Shown: piece by piece, positions 8,337 through 16,438 of the stretch
Numbering within the stretch: the stretch's first letter is position 1
Layout: the number at the start of each line of letters is the position of its first letter
Assembly: GCA_026390155.1 (NCBI GenBank)
Contig: JAPLGL010000089.1
Span: 1-41,577 of the forward strand
DNA from: Caldisericota bacterium
Lineage (GTDB): Bacteria > Caldisericota > Caldisericia > Cryosericales > Cryosericaceae
Length of the DNA: 41,577 nucleotides
Direction: 5' to 3'
Notes under the pieces: generated by a model
Databases searched by the model: none
What the model was told of the DNA's origin: nothing
Seen by the model: only the letters and a program-made list of their open reading frames with translations
Translations under genes and position numbers: made by a program

Positions 8337-10069
8337 GCCAGTTCCTCCTCGGAGAGCTGCGAGTAGACGATCTCGCGGTAGACCTCACACGTCGTCATCA
8401 GCTCCTTGTGCGTGCCGATACCGGCAACTTTACCTTCATCCAGCACGATGATGCGGTCGGCATTCATGATGCTGCCCACTCGCTGGGCGACGATGAGGAC
8501 TGTTGCATCGAACGTCTCCTTCTTGAGTGCTGCCCTGAGGTTGGCGTCCGTCTTGAAGTCCAGCGCCGAGAAGCTGTCGTCGAAGACATATATCTCCGGC
8601 CTGCGGACAAGAGCGCGAGCCATGGCAAGCCGCTGCTTCTGTCCCCCGGAAAGGTTCAGTCCGCCTTCCGAGAGCATCGTCGCGTACCCGTCCGGCAGTG
8701 CGGTGATGAACTCGGCCGCCTGGGCCACATCGGCAGCGTGTGCTACTTCCATGTCCGTGGCGTCCTCTTTGCCATAGCGTATGTTGTCTGCAACGGTGCC
8801 GGTGAAGAGGACAGCCTTCTGAGGCACAAAGCCGATCCTGCGTCTCAGATCCTCCTGCGAAAGCTCTCGTACATCCACGCCGTCAACCAGGACCTTGCCA
8901 CTATCCACATCGTAGAACCGGGGGATGAGGCTGACCAAGGTGGTCTTTCCACTTCCGGTGCTGCCAATAATGGCGGTAGTCTCGCCGGGCTCCGCGTCGA
9001 AGCTGATGTTGCACAGGGCAGCCTCCTCGCCGCCATCGTAGCTGAAACCGACATCCTGGAAAGCCACATGACCTCGTTCTGCATCGGCCTGACGTACCTC
9101 AGCTGCGTCCGTTATCTCGGGGTGCGTCTCGAGCACGGCCATGATCCGGTCGCTTGCCGCCACACTGCGTGGCAACTGGATGAACAGCATTGTCAGCATG
9201 AGGATCGCAATCAGGATCTGAAGGGCGTACTGCATGAAGGCAAGCATCGGGCCCAGCGTCAGATTCCCGGTGTCGATGCGCTTGCTGCCGAACCAGATGA
9301 TCGCGATCGTGACGCCGTTCATCACGAGCATCATGAGCGGCATCAAGCCGGCCATGATCCGGTTCACACTGATGTACGTATTGGTGACATCTGCGTTGGC
9401 CTTGTCGAAACGGGCCTTCTCGTGGTCGATCCGATTGAACGCACGGATGACGCGGATGCCAGTGAGGTTCTCACGAACAACCTTCGTGATCTTGTCGATC
9501 TCGGTCTGAACGGTGCCGAAGAGCGGTATGACCAGCCTCATCACGATCACAATCGTCACGGCGATGACCGGCAGAGCGACGTACAGGATCCGCGTCAGCT
9601 GCGGGTCTGCGGCATAGGCCAGGAATGCCGCGCCGACACTGGTGAATAGTGCGTTTGCGATCATGGTCAGGAACAGGACGGTACTCGTCTGGACCTGGAC
9701 GACGTCGTTTGTCGTCCGCGTGAGCAGCGTCGATGCGCCGAACTTGTCAAATTCGTGAAGGGAGAAGTTCTCAACATGCGTGAAGATCTTGGCACGCAGG
9801 ACCCTGCCCAGGCCCAGGGCTGACCGGGAAGCCATCAGGCTTGCCAGGACGGCACACATGCCGCCCGCTGCTGAAACCAGCAGCATGATGCCTCCTTCCT
9901 TCCAAATGTAGCCGGTATCGCCAGTGATGATGCCCTTGTCGATGATGTTTGACATCAACGTGGGCAGTTCAAGGTTGGCCCTGACCGACAGGTACATGAG
10001 TGCCACGCCGACAATGATGAGAATCGTGAACTGCTTCAGGTTCCGGTATATCTTGAACAGGTTACGCAC
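8333..10069 (-). CDS. ABC exporter half-transporter with degenerate ATPase site
   Basis: The protein has 578 residues: six membrane helices (residues 1-310) and an ATPase domain with Walker A GSTGSGKTTLV and signature NLSGGQKQ. The Walker B end reads YVFDDSFSALD, so Asp replaces the catalytic Glu, and the switch region reads IVAQRVG, so Gln replaces His. These are the substitutions expected in the inactive site of heterodimeric exporters. It follows the TetR gene by 15 bases and overlaps the next gene by four, so the three form one operon. It exports an unknown, probably hydrophobic compound. Confidence 0.92.
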   Translation of the reverse strand: MRNLFKIYRNLKQFTILIIVGVALMYLSVRANLELPTLMSNIIDKGIITGDTGYIWKEGGIMLLVSAAGGMCAVLASLMASRSALGLGRVLRAKIFTHVENFSLHEFDKFGASTLLTRTTNDVVQVQTSTVLFLTMIANALFTSVGAAFLAYAADPQLTRILYVALPVIAVTIVIVMRLVIPLFGTVQTEIDKITKVVRENLTGIRVIRAFNRIDHEKARFDKANADVTNTYISVNRIMAGLMPLMMLVMNGVTIAIIWFGSKRIDTGNLTLGPMLAFMQYALQILIAILMLTMLFIQLPRSVAASDRIMAVLETHPEITDAAEVRQADAERGHVAFQDVGFSYDGGEEAALCNISFDAEPGETTAIIGSTGSGKTTLVSLIPRFYDVDSGKVLVDGVDVRELSQEDLRRRIGFVPQKAVLFTGTVADNIRYGKEDATDMEVAHAADVAQAAEFITALPDGYATMLSEGGLNLSGGQKQRLAMARALVRRPEIYVFDDSFSALDFKTDANLRAALKKETFDATVLIVAQRVGSIMNADRIIVLDEGKVAGIGTHKELMTTCEVYREIVYSQLSEEELA

Positions 10070-10084
10070 GGTGCCACCTCAATG

Positions 10085-10702
10085 TCAAGTTGTCTTCTGT
10101 GATGCGGGCTGGAAGATTCGCATGAGTATTTCGGAGTCGGGCATGGATGTCATGGTTCCGGAGACTTTCAGCGAAGCAAGACCGAGGATGGCTGAGAAAA
10201 ACGTCAGCACCAGTTCCGTGGGATCTCCTGCCGCGATCTGCCCTTTGTGCTGCCCCTCTTCGACGACGCTGACCAGCAGACCCAGCGGCCTCTCCTGATT
10301 GTGCGAGTGCAAGGCGGCACGCGCAGGATAGACCCCGCTCGTCATGGCTTCCATCATCAGGACGAAGTAGTACCCCGCTGACTGGTTCTTGCCGACACCC
10401 TTGAAGATGTTCTGTGCCAGCGAGCGCATCTTGTCGATCGGTTCGCTGTCGTCGGCCCGTACCCGCTCGATCGCGCGCTTCGAGGAATCCACGGCATCCC
10501 TGACCAGCTCGGCGTAGATCTCATCCTTGGACTGGAAGTAGTGATACATTAGTCCATAGCTGATGCCGGCTTCGGTCGCGATGTCACTCATCTTCGCGGC
10601 GGCAAAGCCCTTGTGAATGAACACTCTCAGCGCAGCAGCAAGGATCTGCTTCTGCCGATCGTCCTTCACCTGCGCGTTTGCCTGTTCACTTCGGGGACAC
10701 AT
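10085..10702 (-). CDS. TetR-family repressor of the exporter operon
   Basis: The protein has 205 residues. The N-terminal helix-turn-helix is typical: AALRVFIHKGFAAAKMSDIATEAG followed by SYGLMYHYFQSKDEIY. A variable ligand-binding domain follows. The start at 10702 is preferred over the track's 10786 because AAGGTGGT lies just upstream and the extra 28 residues cover the promoter and operator. It is the first gene of the exporter operon and a palindrome typical of TetR operators lies 18 bases before its start. Autoregulation and induction by an exporter substrate are therefore likely, by inference. Confidence 0.9.
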   Translation of the reverse strand: MCPRSEQANAQVKDDRQKQILAAALRVFIHKGFAAAKMSDIATEAGISYGLMYHYFQSKDEIYAELVRDAVDSSKRAIERVRADDSEPIDKMRSLAQNIFKGVGKNQSAGYYFVLMMEAMTSGVYPARAALHSHNQERPLGLLVSVVEEGQHKGQIAAGDPTELVLTFFSAILGLASLKVSGTMTSMPDSEILMRIFQPASQKTT

Positions 10703-10719
10703 TGCTACCACCTTTTTGA

Positions 10720-10735
10720 TTGACTTGTCAGTCAA
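10720..10735. promoter_or_regulatory. Probable TetR operator palindrome
   Basis: TTGACT-TGTC-AGTCAA is a perfect inverted repeat in the gap between the TetR gene and the divergent nitroreductase. On the plus strand TTGTCA (10725-10730) and TATACA (10749-10754) are 18 bases apart and could form a promoter overlapping this operator, so both directions may be controlled. Confidence 0.6.
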
Positions 10736-10923
10736 CAGGGTAAGAGTGTATACAGTGTCGCGCAAGAAACAGCAGGAAGGCTTCACAGTTGGAACACGTG
10801 GACCTGGGCACGGTCCGGCAAAGATTTCACGGAAAAGCGTACAATGAGATCACTCAGGACGTATGGAACAAGCAGGCTGCAATTGACTTGGAAGCAAGAA
10901 GGAACGATTGACAGGAGGCTGCC

Positions 10924-11493
10924 ATGTTGAAGGACCTGGTCTTGAAGAACAGGAGCTACCGCAGGTTCTATGAAGATGTTGGCGTGGACTGCCAGACGCT
11001 GAGGGAACTTGTCGACCTTGCACGGCTGTCCGCTTCGGCCGCCAACAAACAACCTCTGCGGTATATCCTGTCGTGCACGAAGGACAGGAGTGCGCTGATC
11101 TTCCCGAACCTTGCCTGGGCTGCGTACCTCAAGGACTGGGATGGACCGTCCGAGGGCGAGCGTCCTTCGGCGTATGTCGTCATGCTCGTGGACAAGGAGC
11201 TGTCTGCGAATTTCAACTGGGATGCCGGTATCTGTTCCCAAAGCATCCTCCTTGGAGCGGTGGAGAAAGGTCTTGGCGGCTGCATCATCGCCTCGGTCAA
11301 CAAGCCCGGTCTCAAAAAGGCTCTGGGCATCCCCGACCAGTACGAAATCGTGTTCGTTCTGGCGATTGGCAAGCCAAAGGAGAAGGTGGTCATCGATCCT
11401 GTCCCCTCGACCGGAGACATCAAGTACTGGAGAGATGCCGAAGAAACCCATCATGTCCCAAAGCGGTCTCTCGAGGACCTGATTATCGGGTAG
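10924..11493 (+). CDS. Nitroreductase-family flavoprotein
   Basis: The protein has 189 residues. It begins LVLKNRSYRRFYEDV, the usual N-terminal R-S-x-R-x-[FY] motif that contacts FMN phosphate. LARLSASAANKQPLRYI gives the second phosphate-binding stretch, and GICSQSILLGAVEKGLGGC the conserved helix. The C-terminal KPKEKVVIDP is also family-typical. The family uses NAD(P)H and FMN to reduce nitro groups, quinones or similar acceptors; this clade's substrate is unknown. GACAGGAGG precedes the start. It diverges from the TetR/exporter operon and may share the operator region, which would fit a xenobiotic response. Confidence 0.9.
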   Translation: MLKDLVLKNRSYRRFYEDVGVDCQTLRELVDLARLSASAANKQPLRYILSCTKDRSALIFPNLAWAAYLKDWDGPSEGERPSAYVVMLVDKELSANFNWDAGICSQSILLGAVEKGLGGCIIASVNKPGLKKALGIPDQYEIVFVLAIGKPKEKVVIDPVPSTGDIKYWRDAEETHHVPKRSLEDLIIG

Positions 11494-11513
11494 CACGCTC
11501 CTGGAGGCAGGAG

Positions 11514-12080
11514 CTACTCGCCGGCTTTCGTCTCGGCCGGCTCCTGGTCTGCCTTGAACTCCCTGCTCTGCTGGATCAGGTCCTTAACCCACTCGGGCAG
11601 CTTGGCATAGACTGTATCTTCACCCTTCTCGGTATTGTACAGGACCACCGGGTTGACCGCTTCAGGGACAGGCGTCCCCTCGGGCACGCTCATGACGCCG
11701 GCCACGTACTCGTATACCTTCTCGGCGTTCCCGCCGTGAAGGATGGAGAGCAGGCAGGCAGCGCCTAGCATCCAACCGAGGGCAAATCCGTCGCGCTTTT
11801 CGGTGGCGGTGACCGGACGGCCAAGCCATGACTCCAGGTCCTTCCTCAGGTTGGCCTTGTCGTTGAGGCTCAGGGTGTACTTCTCGGAGATGATGGACGG
11901 GCGCCCGTCCTCCGTCAGGTCTGCTGGCAGCTCGAACTGGAACATGATCTTGTTCGCCCACCTGCCGAACTTGTCGGAGTACTGGGTTCCCAGGTCGATG
12001 ATGCCGTAGCAGCGTGCGACATGCGTCACGGTGGAAGTGACGCCCTTCTCTCCAGCCTCGTTCTTCGTGATCAGTCCCAA
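11514..12080 (-). CDS. Phage-type conserved hypothetical protein
   Basis: About 188 residues if it starts at TTG 12080, where AAGGGAGAGCACC lies upstream. The track's start at 12164 adds an Arg-rich stretch without homology signs. The core 'HVARCYGIIDLGTQ', then 'ELPADLTEDGRPSIISEKYTLSL' and 'NLRKDLESWLGRP' resembles a protein I associate with replication or recombination modules of phages, where it typically ends in WVKDLIQ(Q/K)S as here. Its function is not known to me. No other phage gene lies nearby, so it looks like an orphan remnant or a domesticated gene. Confidence 0.6.
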   Translation of the reverse strand: MGLITKNEAGEKGVTSTVTHVARCYGIIDLGTQYSDKFGRWANKIMFQFELPADLTEDGRPSIISEKYTLSLNDKANLRKDLESWLGRPVTATEKRDGFALGWMLGAACLLSILHGGNAEKVYEYVAGVMSVPEGTPVPEAVNPVVLYNTEKGEDTVYAKLPEWVKDLIQQSREFKADQEPAETKAGE

Positions 12081-12176
12081 GGTGCTCTCCCTTGCCGCCC
12101 TGCCACTTGTTGGCAAAATCGGTGCTTTCGGCGTTAAGTATGGGCGGCGGCGCCCGCGCGGCAACGTGCCTTGCGG

Positions 12177-12617
12177 TCAGCGCGGCAAGGTGAAGATGGA
12201 CGTGCCCCGGACCTGGACCAGCACGCTGGTGGTCGCCCCCGCGGTGTTGATCATGACACTGACCGTGTTCTTGCCGAAAAGAGCGTTGCTGGAAGTCTCC
12301 GTGGCATCGGGGCCGGCAAGGGGAAACTCAGAGACGTTCCAGTGCTCGCTGGCGCCTGAGGCGAAGGCGTCACGGTAGAACTGTACAACGTCCAGGAAAA
12401 GAAGGCCAGACTGGATGCGGACCTCGACGACACGCACCAGATCGTCGCTCCGGCCCGTCGTGCAGGACGTGACCGTGCCGGGGACGATCGGGACATCACT
12501 GGGGAATCCGCTCGGGAGGGATGTCCCGAAGTCGAACTCGCGGAATGCGAGTGTCATGACGAGAGCCAGCACAGTCACACCACACACGACGACCGGCAAC
12601 CAACGTTTTGCCACCAC
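12177..12617 (-). CDS. Membrane-anchored hypothetical protein
   Basis: The protein has 146 residues. One N-terminal membrane helix (WLPVVVCGVTVLALVMTLAF) is followed by an extracytoplasmic domain with 'FPSDVPIVPGTV', a short motif I have seen in envelope proteins of several anaerobes. The motif is followed by strands and a helix (LDVVQFYRDAFASG). I cannot assign a function. It is the first gene of a possible two-gene minus-strand unit with the phage-type gene; the gap between them is about 95 bases. Confidence 0.6.
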   Translation of the reverse strand: MVAKRWLPVVVCGVTVLALVMTLAFREFDFGTSLPSGFPSDVPIVPGTVTSCTTGRSDDLVRVVEVRIQSGLLFLDVVQFYRDAFASGASEHWNVSEFPLAGPDATETSSNALFGKNTVSVMINTAGATTSVLVQVRGTSIFTLPR

Positions 12618-12899
12618 CCGCCACCTCCCCGAAACAACCCTTCTTCATGGTACCTCTCACGCGCTTACTGTGCAAGATCGAGTCTTTGCGGTCGGCTCGT
12701 AAACAGACAGCAAGTGACAGGTTCGCCTGCTCGGTGAAGCCTGGCTTACGACGACAGCATGGCAGCTATGCCGGGATGCTACTACCGGGCCAATGGAAAC
12801 GCCTGATTCCAGGGAAGTCAAGCCATCGTGTTGACGCTTCTTGTTGCGCTCGGAGCGAGAAAGCGGTATCATGTCTGCGACATTCCAGTGAGGTGAGCG
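12618..12899. promoter_or_regulatory. Divergent intergenic region with the thioredoxin-module promoter
   Basis: The 282-base gap holds no ORF I trust. Near its right end TTGCGC (12844-12849) and TATCAT (12867-12872) are 17 bases apart and face the TlpA gene. TGAGGTGAG acts as its ribosome site. Confidence 0.55.
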
Positions 12900-13532
12900 A
12901 TGAACAGGACTCGCATGCACAAGAACGGAACCAGCAAGCTGACACTCCTGATCGTGGCCTTGGTCATCATCCTCGTTGCCGTCATCGTCGTCTCGGCTTT
13001 GCAGGACGCACGCAAGAGTGCAGCCGACCCGGGCACGACAACCGGCACAGATACCGCTACTGGACCCGGTACGCTGGGCACCGGGTACGTGGTCCGACCC
13101 TTCAGCGCAAGCGATCTGCGTGGCCACATCATCGACAACACCTTCTTCGCAAAACAGCGACTCACCATGGTCAATGTCTGGGGGACCTTCTGCGGCCCCT
13201 GCATCCGGGAGATGCCTGACCTGGCGCAGCTGCCCGGTGAGTTCCCGGCTACCGATTTTGCCATCCTCGGAGTCATCGCCGACACGCCAGACACTGCGAA
13301 TGAGGCAACGGCGCGTCAGCTTACAAGTTCGACGGGTGTGACTTACACCAACGTGATCCCGGATCGTTCGATCTCGACCGAGATGCTGGCCGATGTCAGC
13401 GTCGTTCCGACGACCTTTTTCGTCGACCGCACGGGCAAGGTTGTGGGCCAGGTCTTGACAGGGTCACGCTCCAAGACGGAGTGGATGACCGTCATCCAGG
13501 GAATGCTGGCGAGCCTTCCCACCGGCTCGTAG
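12900..13532 (+). CDS. Membrane-anchored TlpA-like thiol-disulfide oxidoreductase
   Basis: The protein has 210 residues. A single N-terminal anchor (LTLLIVALVIILVAVIVVSAL, about residues 15-36) is followed by a Thr/Gly-rich linker and a thioredoxin fold. The active site reads WGTFCGPCIREMPDL (CGPC motif) and the cis-proline loop reads VSVVPTTFFVD. TlpA/ResA proteins reduce disulfides outside the membrane. It is the first gene of a three-gene unit with a CXXC peptide four bases downstream and a polyferredoxin. This trio recurs in anaerobes and probably feeds electrons or thiols across the membrane; its exact partner is not established. Confidence 0.88.
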   Translation: MNRTRMHKNGTSKLTLLIVALVIILVAVIVVSALQDARKSAADPGTTTGTDTATGPGTLGTGYVVRPFSASDLRGHIIDNTFFAKQRLTMVNVWGTFCGPCIREMPDLAQLPGEFPATDFAILGVIADTPDTANEATARQLTSSTGVTYTNVIPDRSISTEMLADVSVVPTTFFVDRTGKVVGQVLTGSRSKTEWMTVIQGMLASLPTGS

Positions 13533-13536
13533 CAGG

Positions 13537-13680
13537 ATGAGCGCGCGGGTCAGGCTCCTGCGAGTCTCCCTGCTGGTCCTTGCCATCCTCGGCATCGTCC
13601 TTGGTGCCATCAACGGCGAGGTCCGCACGGTACTCACCAAGGCCATCAACGTGTGCCTTCAGTGCATCGGCATCGGGTAG
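13537..13680 (+). CDS. CD1871A-family small CXXC membrane peptide
   Basis: This 47-residue gene is too short for the ORF track. ATG 13537 lies four bases after the TlpA stop, with AGCAGG as ribosome site. One membrane helix (LLRVSLLVLAILGIVLGAI) is followed by NGEVRTVLTKAINVCLQCIGIG, which matches the CD1871A-type peptide ending in CxxCIGIG. These peptides sit between a TlpA-type thioredoxin and a 4Fe-4S membrane protein, exactly as here. The two cysteines presumably exchange disulfides with the neighbours, which is inference. Confidence 0.85.
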   Translation: MSARVRLLRVSLLVLAILGIVLGAINGEVRTVLTKAINVCLQCIGIG

Positions 13681-13684
13681 ACGC

Positions 13685-14539
13685 ATGAGCTCGAGCAGGA
13701 CTGCGTTCCAGGGTGTTACCGCCGTCCTTCAGAATTCCTGGTTTGCCGGGTTCCTGCGCGGCCACGTCTGGCGCGGTGCCAGCAAAGCCGTCTGCGTCCC
13801 GGGGCTCAACTGCTACTCGTGTCCGGGCGCCTGGGGCTCCTGTCCCATCGGCTCCCTGCAGGCCGTCTTCAACCGTGCGAGCAACCGCGTCTCACTATAC
13901 GTCTCCGGGCTCATTGCACTCTTCGGCGTCCTGCTGGGGCGCGCCGTGTGCGGATGGATCTGCCCGTTCGGCCTCATCCAGGAACTGCTGTACCGCATCC
14001 GCTCGCGCAAGGTGCGTATCGGCCCGACGCCTCTGCGCTGCCTCAAGTACGCGGTCCTGGCCGTCCTGGTCATCCTCATGCCTTTGCTGACACGGGACGT
14101 CTTTGGCGTTGGAGACCCATGGTTTTGCAAGCTGGTCTGCCCCGCAGGCACGTTGGAAGCTGCCGTGCCTCTGATGGCCTTGAACGCGTCGCTGCGCGGT
14201 GCCGCAGGCTGGCTGTTTGCGTGGAAGCTCACCCTACTGACAGCCACGATCGTCTCGTCGCTCGTCATCTACCGTCCGTTTTGCCGCTTCGTCTGCCCGC
14301 TGGGCGCTATCTATGGACTCTTCAACCGCCTCAGCTTTGTTCAGTTGACCTTCAAAGAAGATACGTGTACACACTGTGGTGCGTGCACAGCAGTCTGCAA
14401 GATGGGCGTGGACCCATCAGTGAGCGCCACGGACCCGGAGTGCATCCGCTGCGGCGACTGCGTCGCCGTCTGCCCGGTGCACGCCTTGTCGTTGGGCCTG
14501 CCTCCTGTGCAGCGTCAGCGAACCACCATTACGGACTGA
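13685..14539 (+). CDS. NapH/YccM-like membrane polyferredoxin
   Basis: The protein has 284 residues. The start at 13685 is five bases after the CXXC-peptide stop; the track's 13580 start would overlap that gene. It has several membrane helices with Cys-Pro motifs at their ends: GLNCYSCPGAWGSCPIGS, VCGWICPFGLIQ, CKLVCPAG and CRFVCPLGAIYGLF. Two ferredoxin-type 4Fe-4S sites follow: CTHCGACTAVCKMG and CIRCGDCVAVCPVHA. NapH-type proteins move electrons between the quinone pool or cytoplasmic carriers and periplasmic partners. Co-transcription with TlpA and the CXXC peptide suggests it reduces that thiol pair. The next gene is convergent, ten bases away. Confidence 0.9.
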   Translation: MSSSRTAFQGVTAVLQNSWFAGFLRGHVWRGASKAVCVPGLNCYSCPGAWGSCPIGSLQAVFNRASNRVSLYVSGLIALFGVLLGRAVCGWICPFGLIQELLYRIRSRKVRIGPTPLRCLKYAVLAVLVILMPLLTRDVFGVGDPWFCKLVCPAGTLEAAVPLMALNASLRGAAGWLFAWKLTLLTATIVSSLVIYRPFCRFVCPLGAIYGLFNRLSFVQLTFKEDTCTHCGACTAVCKMGVDPSVSATDPECIRCGDCVAVCPVHALSLGLPPVQRQRTTITD

Positions 14540-14549
14540 GCCGCCACCC

Positions 14550-15656
14550 CTACGTCTGGAGGTGCAGTTCTTCGATGGCGCGCCAGAAGCACTGGAGGTC
14601 GTCGGGGCTGACCTCACCCGTGTGCGCGACAATCAGGCCGGTTGGGCCCATGTTCGCGTCAATGCCACGGCGGGCCAGCTCTGCGTGCAAATCCGCGACG
14701 TCCACACCCGCCAGCGGTCTCAGAGCCGTCAGCATCGCAGCCTCATGGCCGGGTGGCGCGAACACGCCGAACCCATGTGTTGCGGCTTCTTCCCGGAACG
14801 CCCGGGCAACCCCCTCGCACCGCTCAAACCGCGCGGAGAGTCCCTCGGCCTTGATACGGCGAAGGGCAGCGCACAGCGCAAAGACCAGGCTTGGAGGCAC
14901 CTCGGCCCCTGTCGGGGAGGACCATCGGGCCAACTCGATATAGAGTGGCATGGCAGCATCACGCCGCACCCTGCGCATGCTCAAGCGAGTGCTCACGGCT
15001 GCCAGCACGAGTCCTGGACAGCCTCCCAGCGTCGAAGCGCTGTCCGTGAACACCAGGTCGGCATGCCAATCGTCCATGCGCTGCTGCATGCAGCCGGTTG
15101 CCCACGTCCCGTCGACGACCAGCAGCGTCTCGGGAGCGACCTCGCGGATGACCGCAGCATAGTCGTCGATCGGAGCAACGATGCCACTGTCCGCGTCGAC
15201 GTGGGCTACGACAACAGTGGAAGGCCGGGTCTCGGTCAGGCGCGTGCGCAGGGCCCGCAGGTCGACGCTGCCGTCCTCCTGCGCCCGGAGAATGTCGACG
15301 ACACGACCGCGGCGCGACACGACGTAGGCGATGTGCTCTCCTTGCGGGCCGTGTCCGAGGACCAGAACGACGGCACCTGGGGGCGACGCCGCAACGACCG
15401 CGACCTCGATGCCGAGGGATGCTGCTCCGGGGACGACGACGATGCCGGCCTGCTCGGTCCCAAACAGGGACTTGAGTCCATCCCGACACTCGGTGTCTGC
15501 ACGCTCCACCTCGCGCCAGCTCTCGAACGATGTGGCGGAAGCCCGCAGAACGCCCCCAGCCGGGCACGCCCGCCCGGGGGCCAGCAGGAGATGTCTGCTC
15601 TGCACGGGTTGCTCGTCATGGACTTCTGCAGGCACCATCTGATGCTCGTCACCCAT
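14550..15656 (-). CDS. Class V aminotransferase-fold protein lacking the PLP lysine
   Basis: The protein has 368 residues, the length of alanine-glyoxylate/serine-pyruvate aminotransferases. Family features are visible: LLLAPGRAC near the N terminus, VVPGAASLGIEVAV (cofactor phosphate region), VVAHVDADSGIVAPI in place of the usual HxETSTG, and VVDGTWATGC with the conserved Asp (D182). The Schiff-base lysine, normally in 'TGSQKAL.PPG', is absent: the aligned segment reads TDSASTLGGCPG, with Ser208 at the lysine position. The codon is clear in the raw sequence. The protein is thus probably not a normal aminotransferase. AGGAGG precedes the start at 15656. Confidence 0.8.
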   Translation of the reverse strand: MGDEHQMVPAEVHDEQPVQSRHLLLAPGRACPAGGVLRASATSFESWREVERADTECRDGLKSLFGTEQAGIVVVPGAASLGIEVAVVAASPPGAVVLVLGHGPQGEHIAYVVSRRGRVVDILRAQEDGSVDLRALRTRLTETRPSTVVVAHVDADSGIVAPIDDYAAVIREVAPETLLVVDGTWATGCMQQRMDDWHADLVFTDSASTLGGCPGLVLAAVSTRLSMRRVRRDAAMPLYIELARWSSPTGAEVPPSLVFALCAALRRIKAEGLSARFERCEGVARAFREEAATHGFGVFAPPGHEAAMLTALRPLAGVDVADLHAELARRGIDANMGPTGLIVAHTGEVSPDDLQCFWRAIEELHLQT

Positions 15657-15837
15657 CGCCAGCCTCCTCTTCCTGCGGCGCTATCGGCCTCCCCGTCCAC
15701 ACACAGTGTCCGACAAGTGCTCCTCTACGCTTCCCAACGACAGCACGAACAAGCCTGCTGTTGCCACGACGCGCCCAGCAATCATCATACACATGAACCG
15801 CATGACGGCAACACTCGTGCTGAGCCGAGGCAACTTC

Positions 15838-15865
15838 TTGCGCGCTGCCGGCGCGGCTCTATAAT
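15838..15865 (+). promoter_or_regulatory. Promoter of the flavodoxin operon
   Basis: TTGCGC (15838-15843) and a perfect TATAAT (15860-15865) are 16 bases apart, in the divergent gap between the aminotransferase-fold gene and the first flavodoxin. The remaining bases of that 267-base gap show no gene. Confidence 0.75.
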
Positions 15866-15923
15866 AAGTTGAAGAGTGCTGCACTCGGGAGAAACTCGAC
15901 ATCGTCAAGTACGAGGGGGTCTT

Positions 15924-16436
15924 ATGGATACGTTGATCGTGTACTACAGCAGAAGTGGATCGACGAGAACCGTGGCAGCGGCATTGGCTCGCGGCGTTGG
16001 GGGGACCCTGCGCGAGCTGGTCGACGCAAACGCCCGGGCGAACCTGTTCGCAGCCGTCATCGCTGCACTGTTCCGAAGGTCCGCCCGCCTTGTCAGCCCA
16101 GACTACGACGTGGCCGCCTACGAGACCGTCGTGGTCATGACCCCTGTCTGGGCCGGGAACCCCACCCCGGCAGCCAACACGTTCCTGCGGACGGTCAATC
16201 TGACTGGCAAGAAGGTTCTGATCGTGGCACTCGGCGAGAGCGGCGACAACCTTGTCACGTCGAGCCGCCTCGAGAAGATGGCTCGCGACCGCGGGGGACA
16301 AGTGATCGGCGTCCATCACATCCATGGCCTCAACTCTTCCGGAAAGGCAGGGCCATCCGCCACGGCCGAGGAACTGCAGAACGAGGGGGGACACCTGGCC
16401 GACCTGCTGCGAGAGCCCGAGGACCAGGAGAGTTGA
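15924..16436 (+). CDS. Flavodoxin (copy 1)
   Basis: The protein has 170 residues. The FMN phosphate loop reads VYYSRSGSTRTVAAALA at residues 6-22, and the second strand region VVVMTPVWAGNPTPAANTFL carries the flavin-contacting aromatic. The start at 15924 follows GAGGGGG; the track's earlier start at 15876 has no ribosome site. It leads a three-gene unit: the FMN-binding protein starts two bases after its stop. The second flavodoxin is about as similar as expected for paralogues from an old duplication. Role: low-potential one-electron carrier in the cytoplasm; partners unknown. Confidence 0.9.
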   Translation: MDTLIVYYSRSGSTRTVAAALARGVGGTLRELVDANARANLFAAVIAALFRRSARLVSPDYDVAAYETVVVMTPVWAGNPTPAANTFLRTVNLTGKKVLIVALGESGDNLVTSSRLEKMARDRGGQVIGVHHIHGLNSSGKAGPSATAEELQNEGGHLADLLREPEDQES

Positions 16437-16438
16437 CC

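Noticed and set aside
8408-9649. 413-residue plus-strand ORF opposite the ABC exporter
   Set aside because: Antisense shadow of a gene with complete ABC motifs; composition is typical of a mirrored frame.
13819-14943. 374-residue plus-strand ORF overlapping the polyferredoxin
   Set aside because: The overlapping frame has all ferredoxin cysteine motifs; this one is an out-of-frame shadow.
14562-15872. 436-residue plus-strand ORF opposite the aminotransferase-fold gene
   Set aside because: The minus-strand frame has clear family motifs and an AGGAGG site; this frame has neither.
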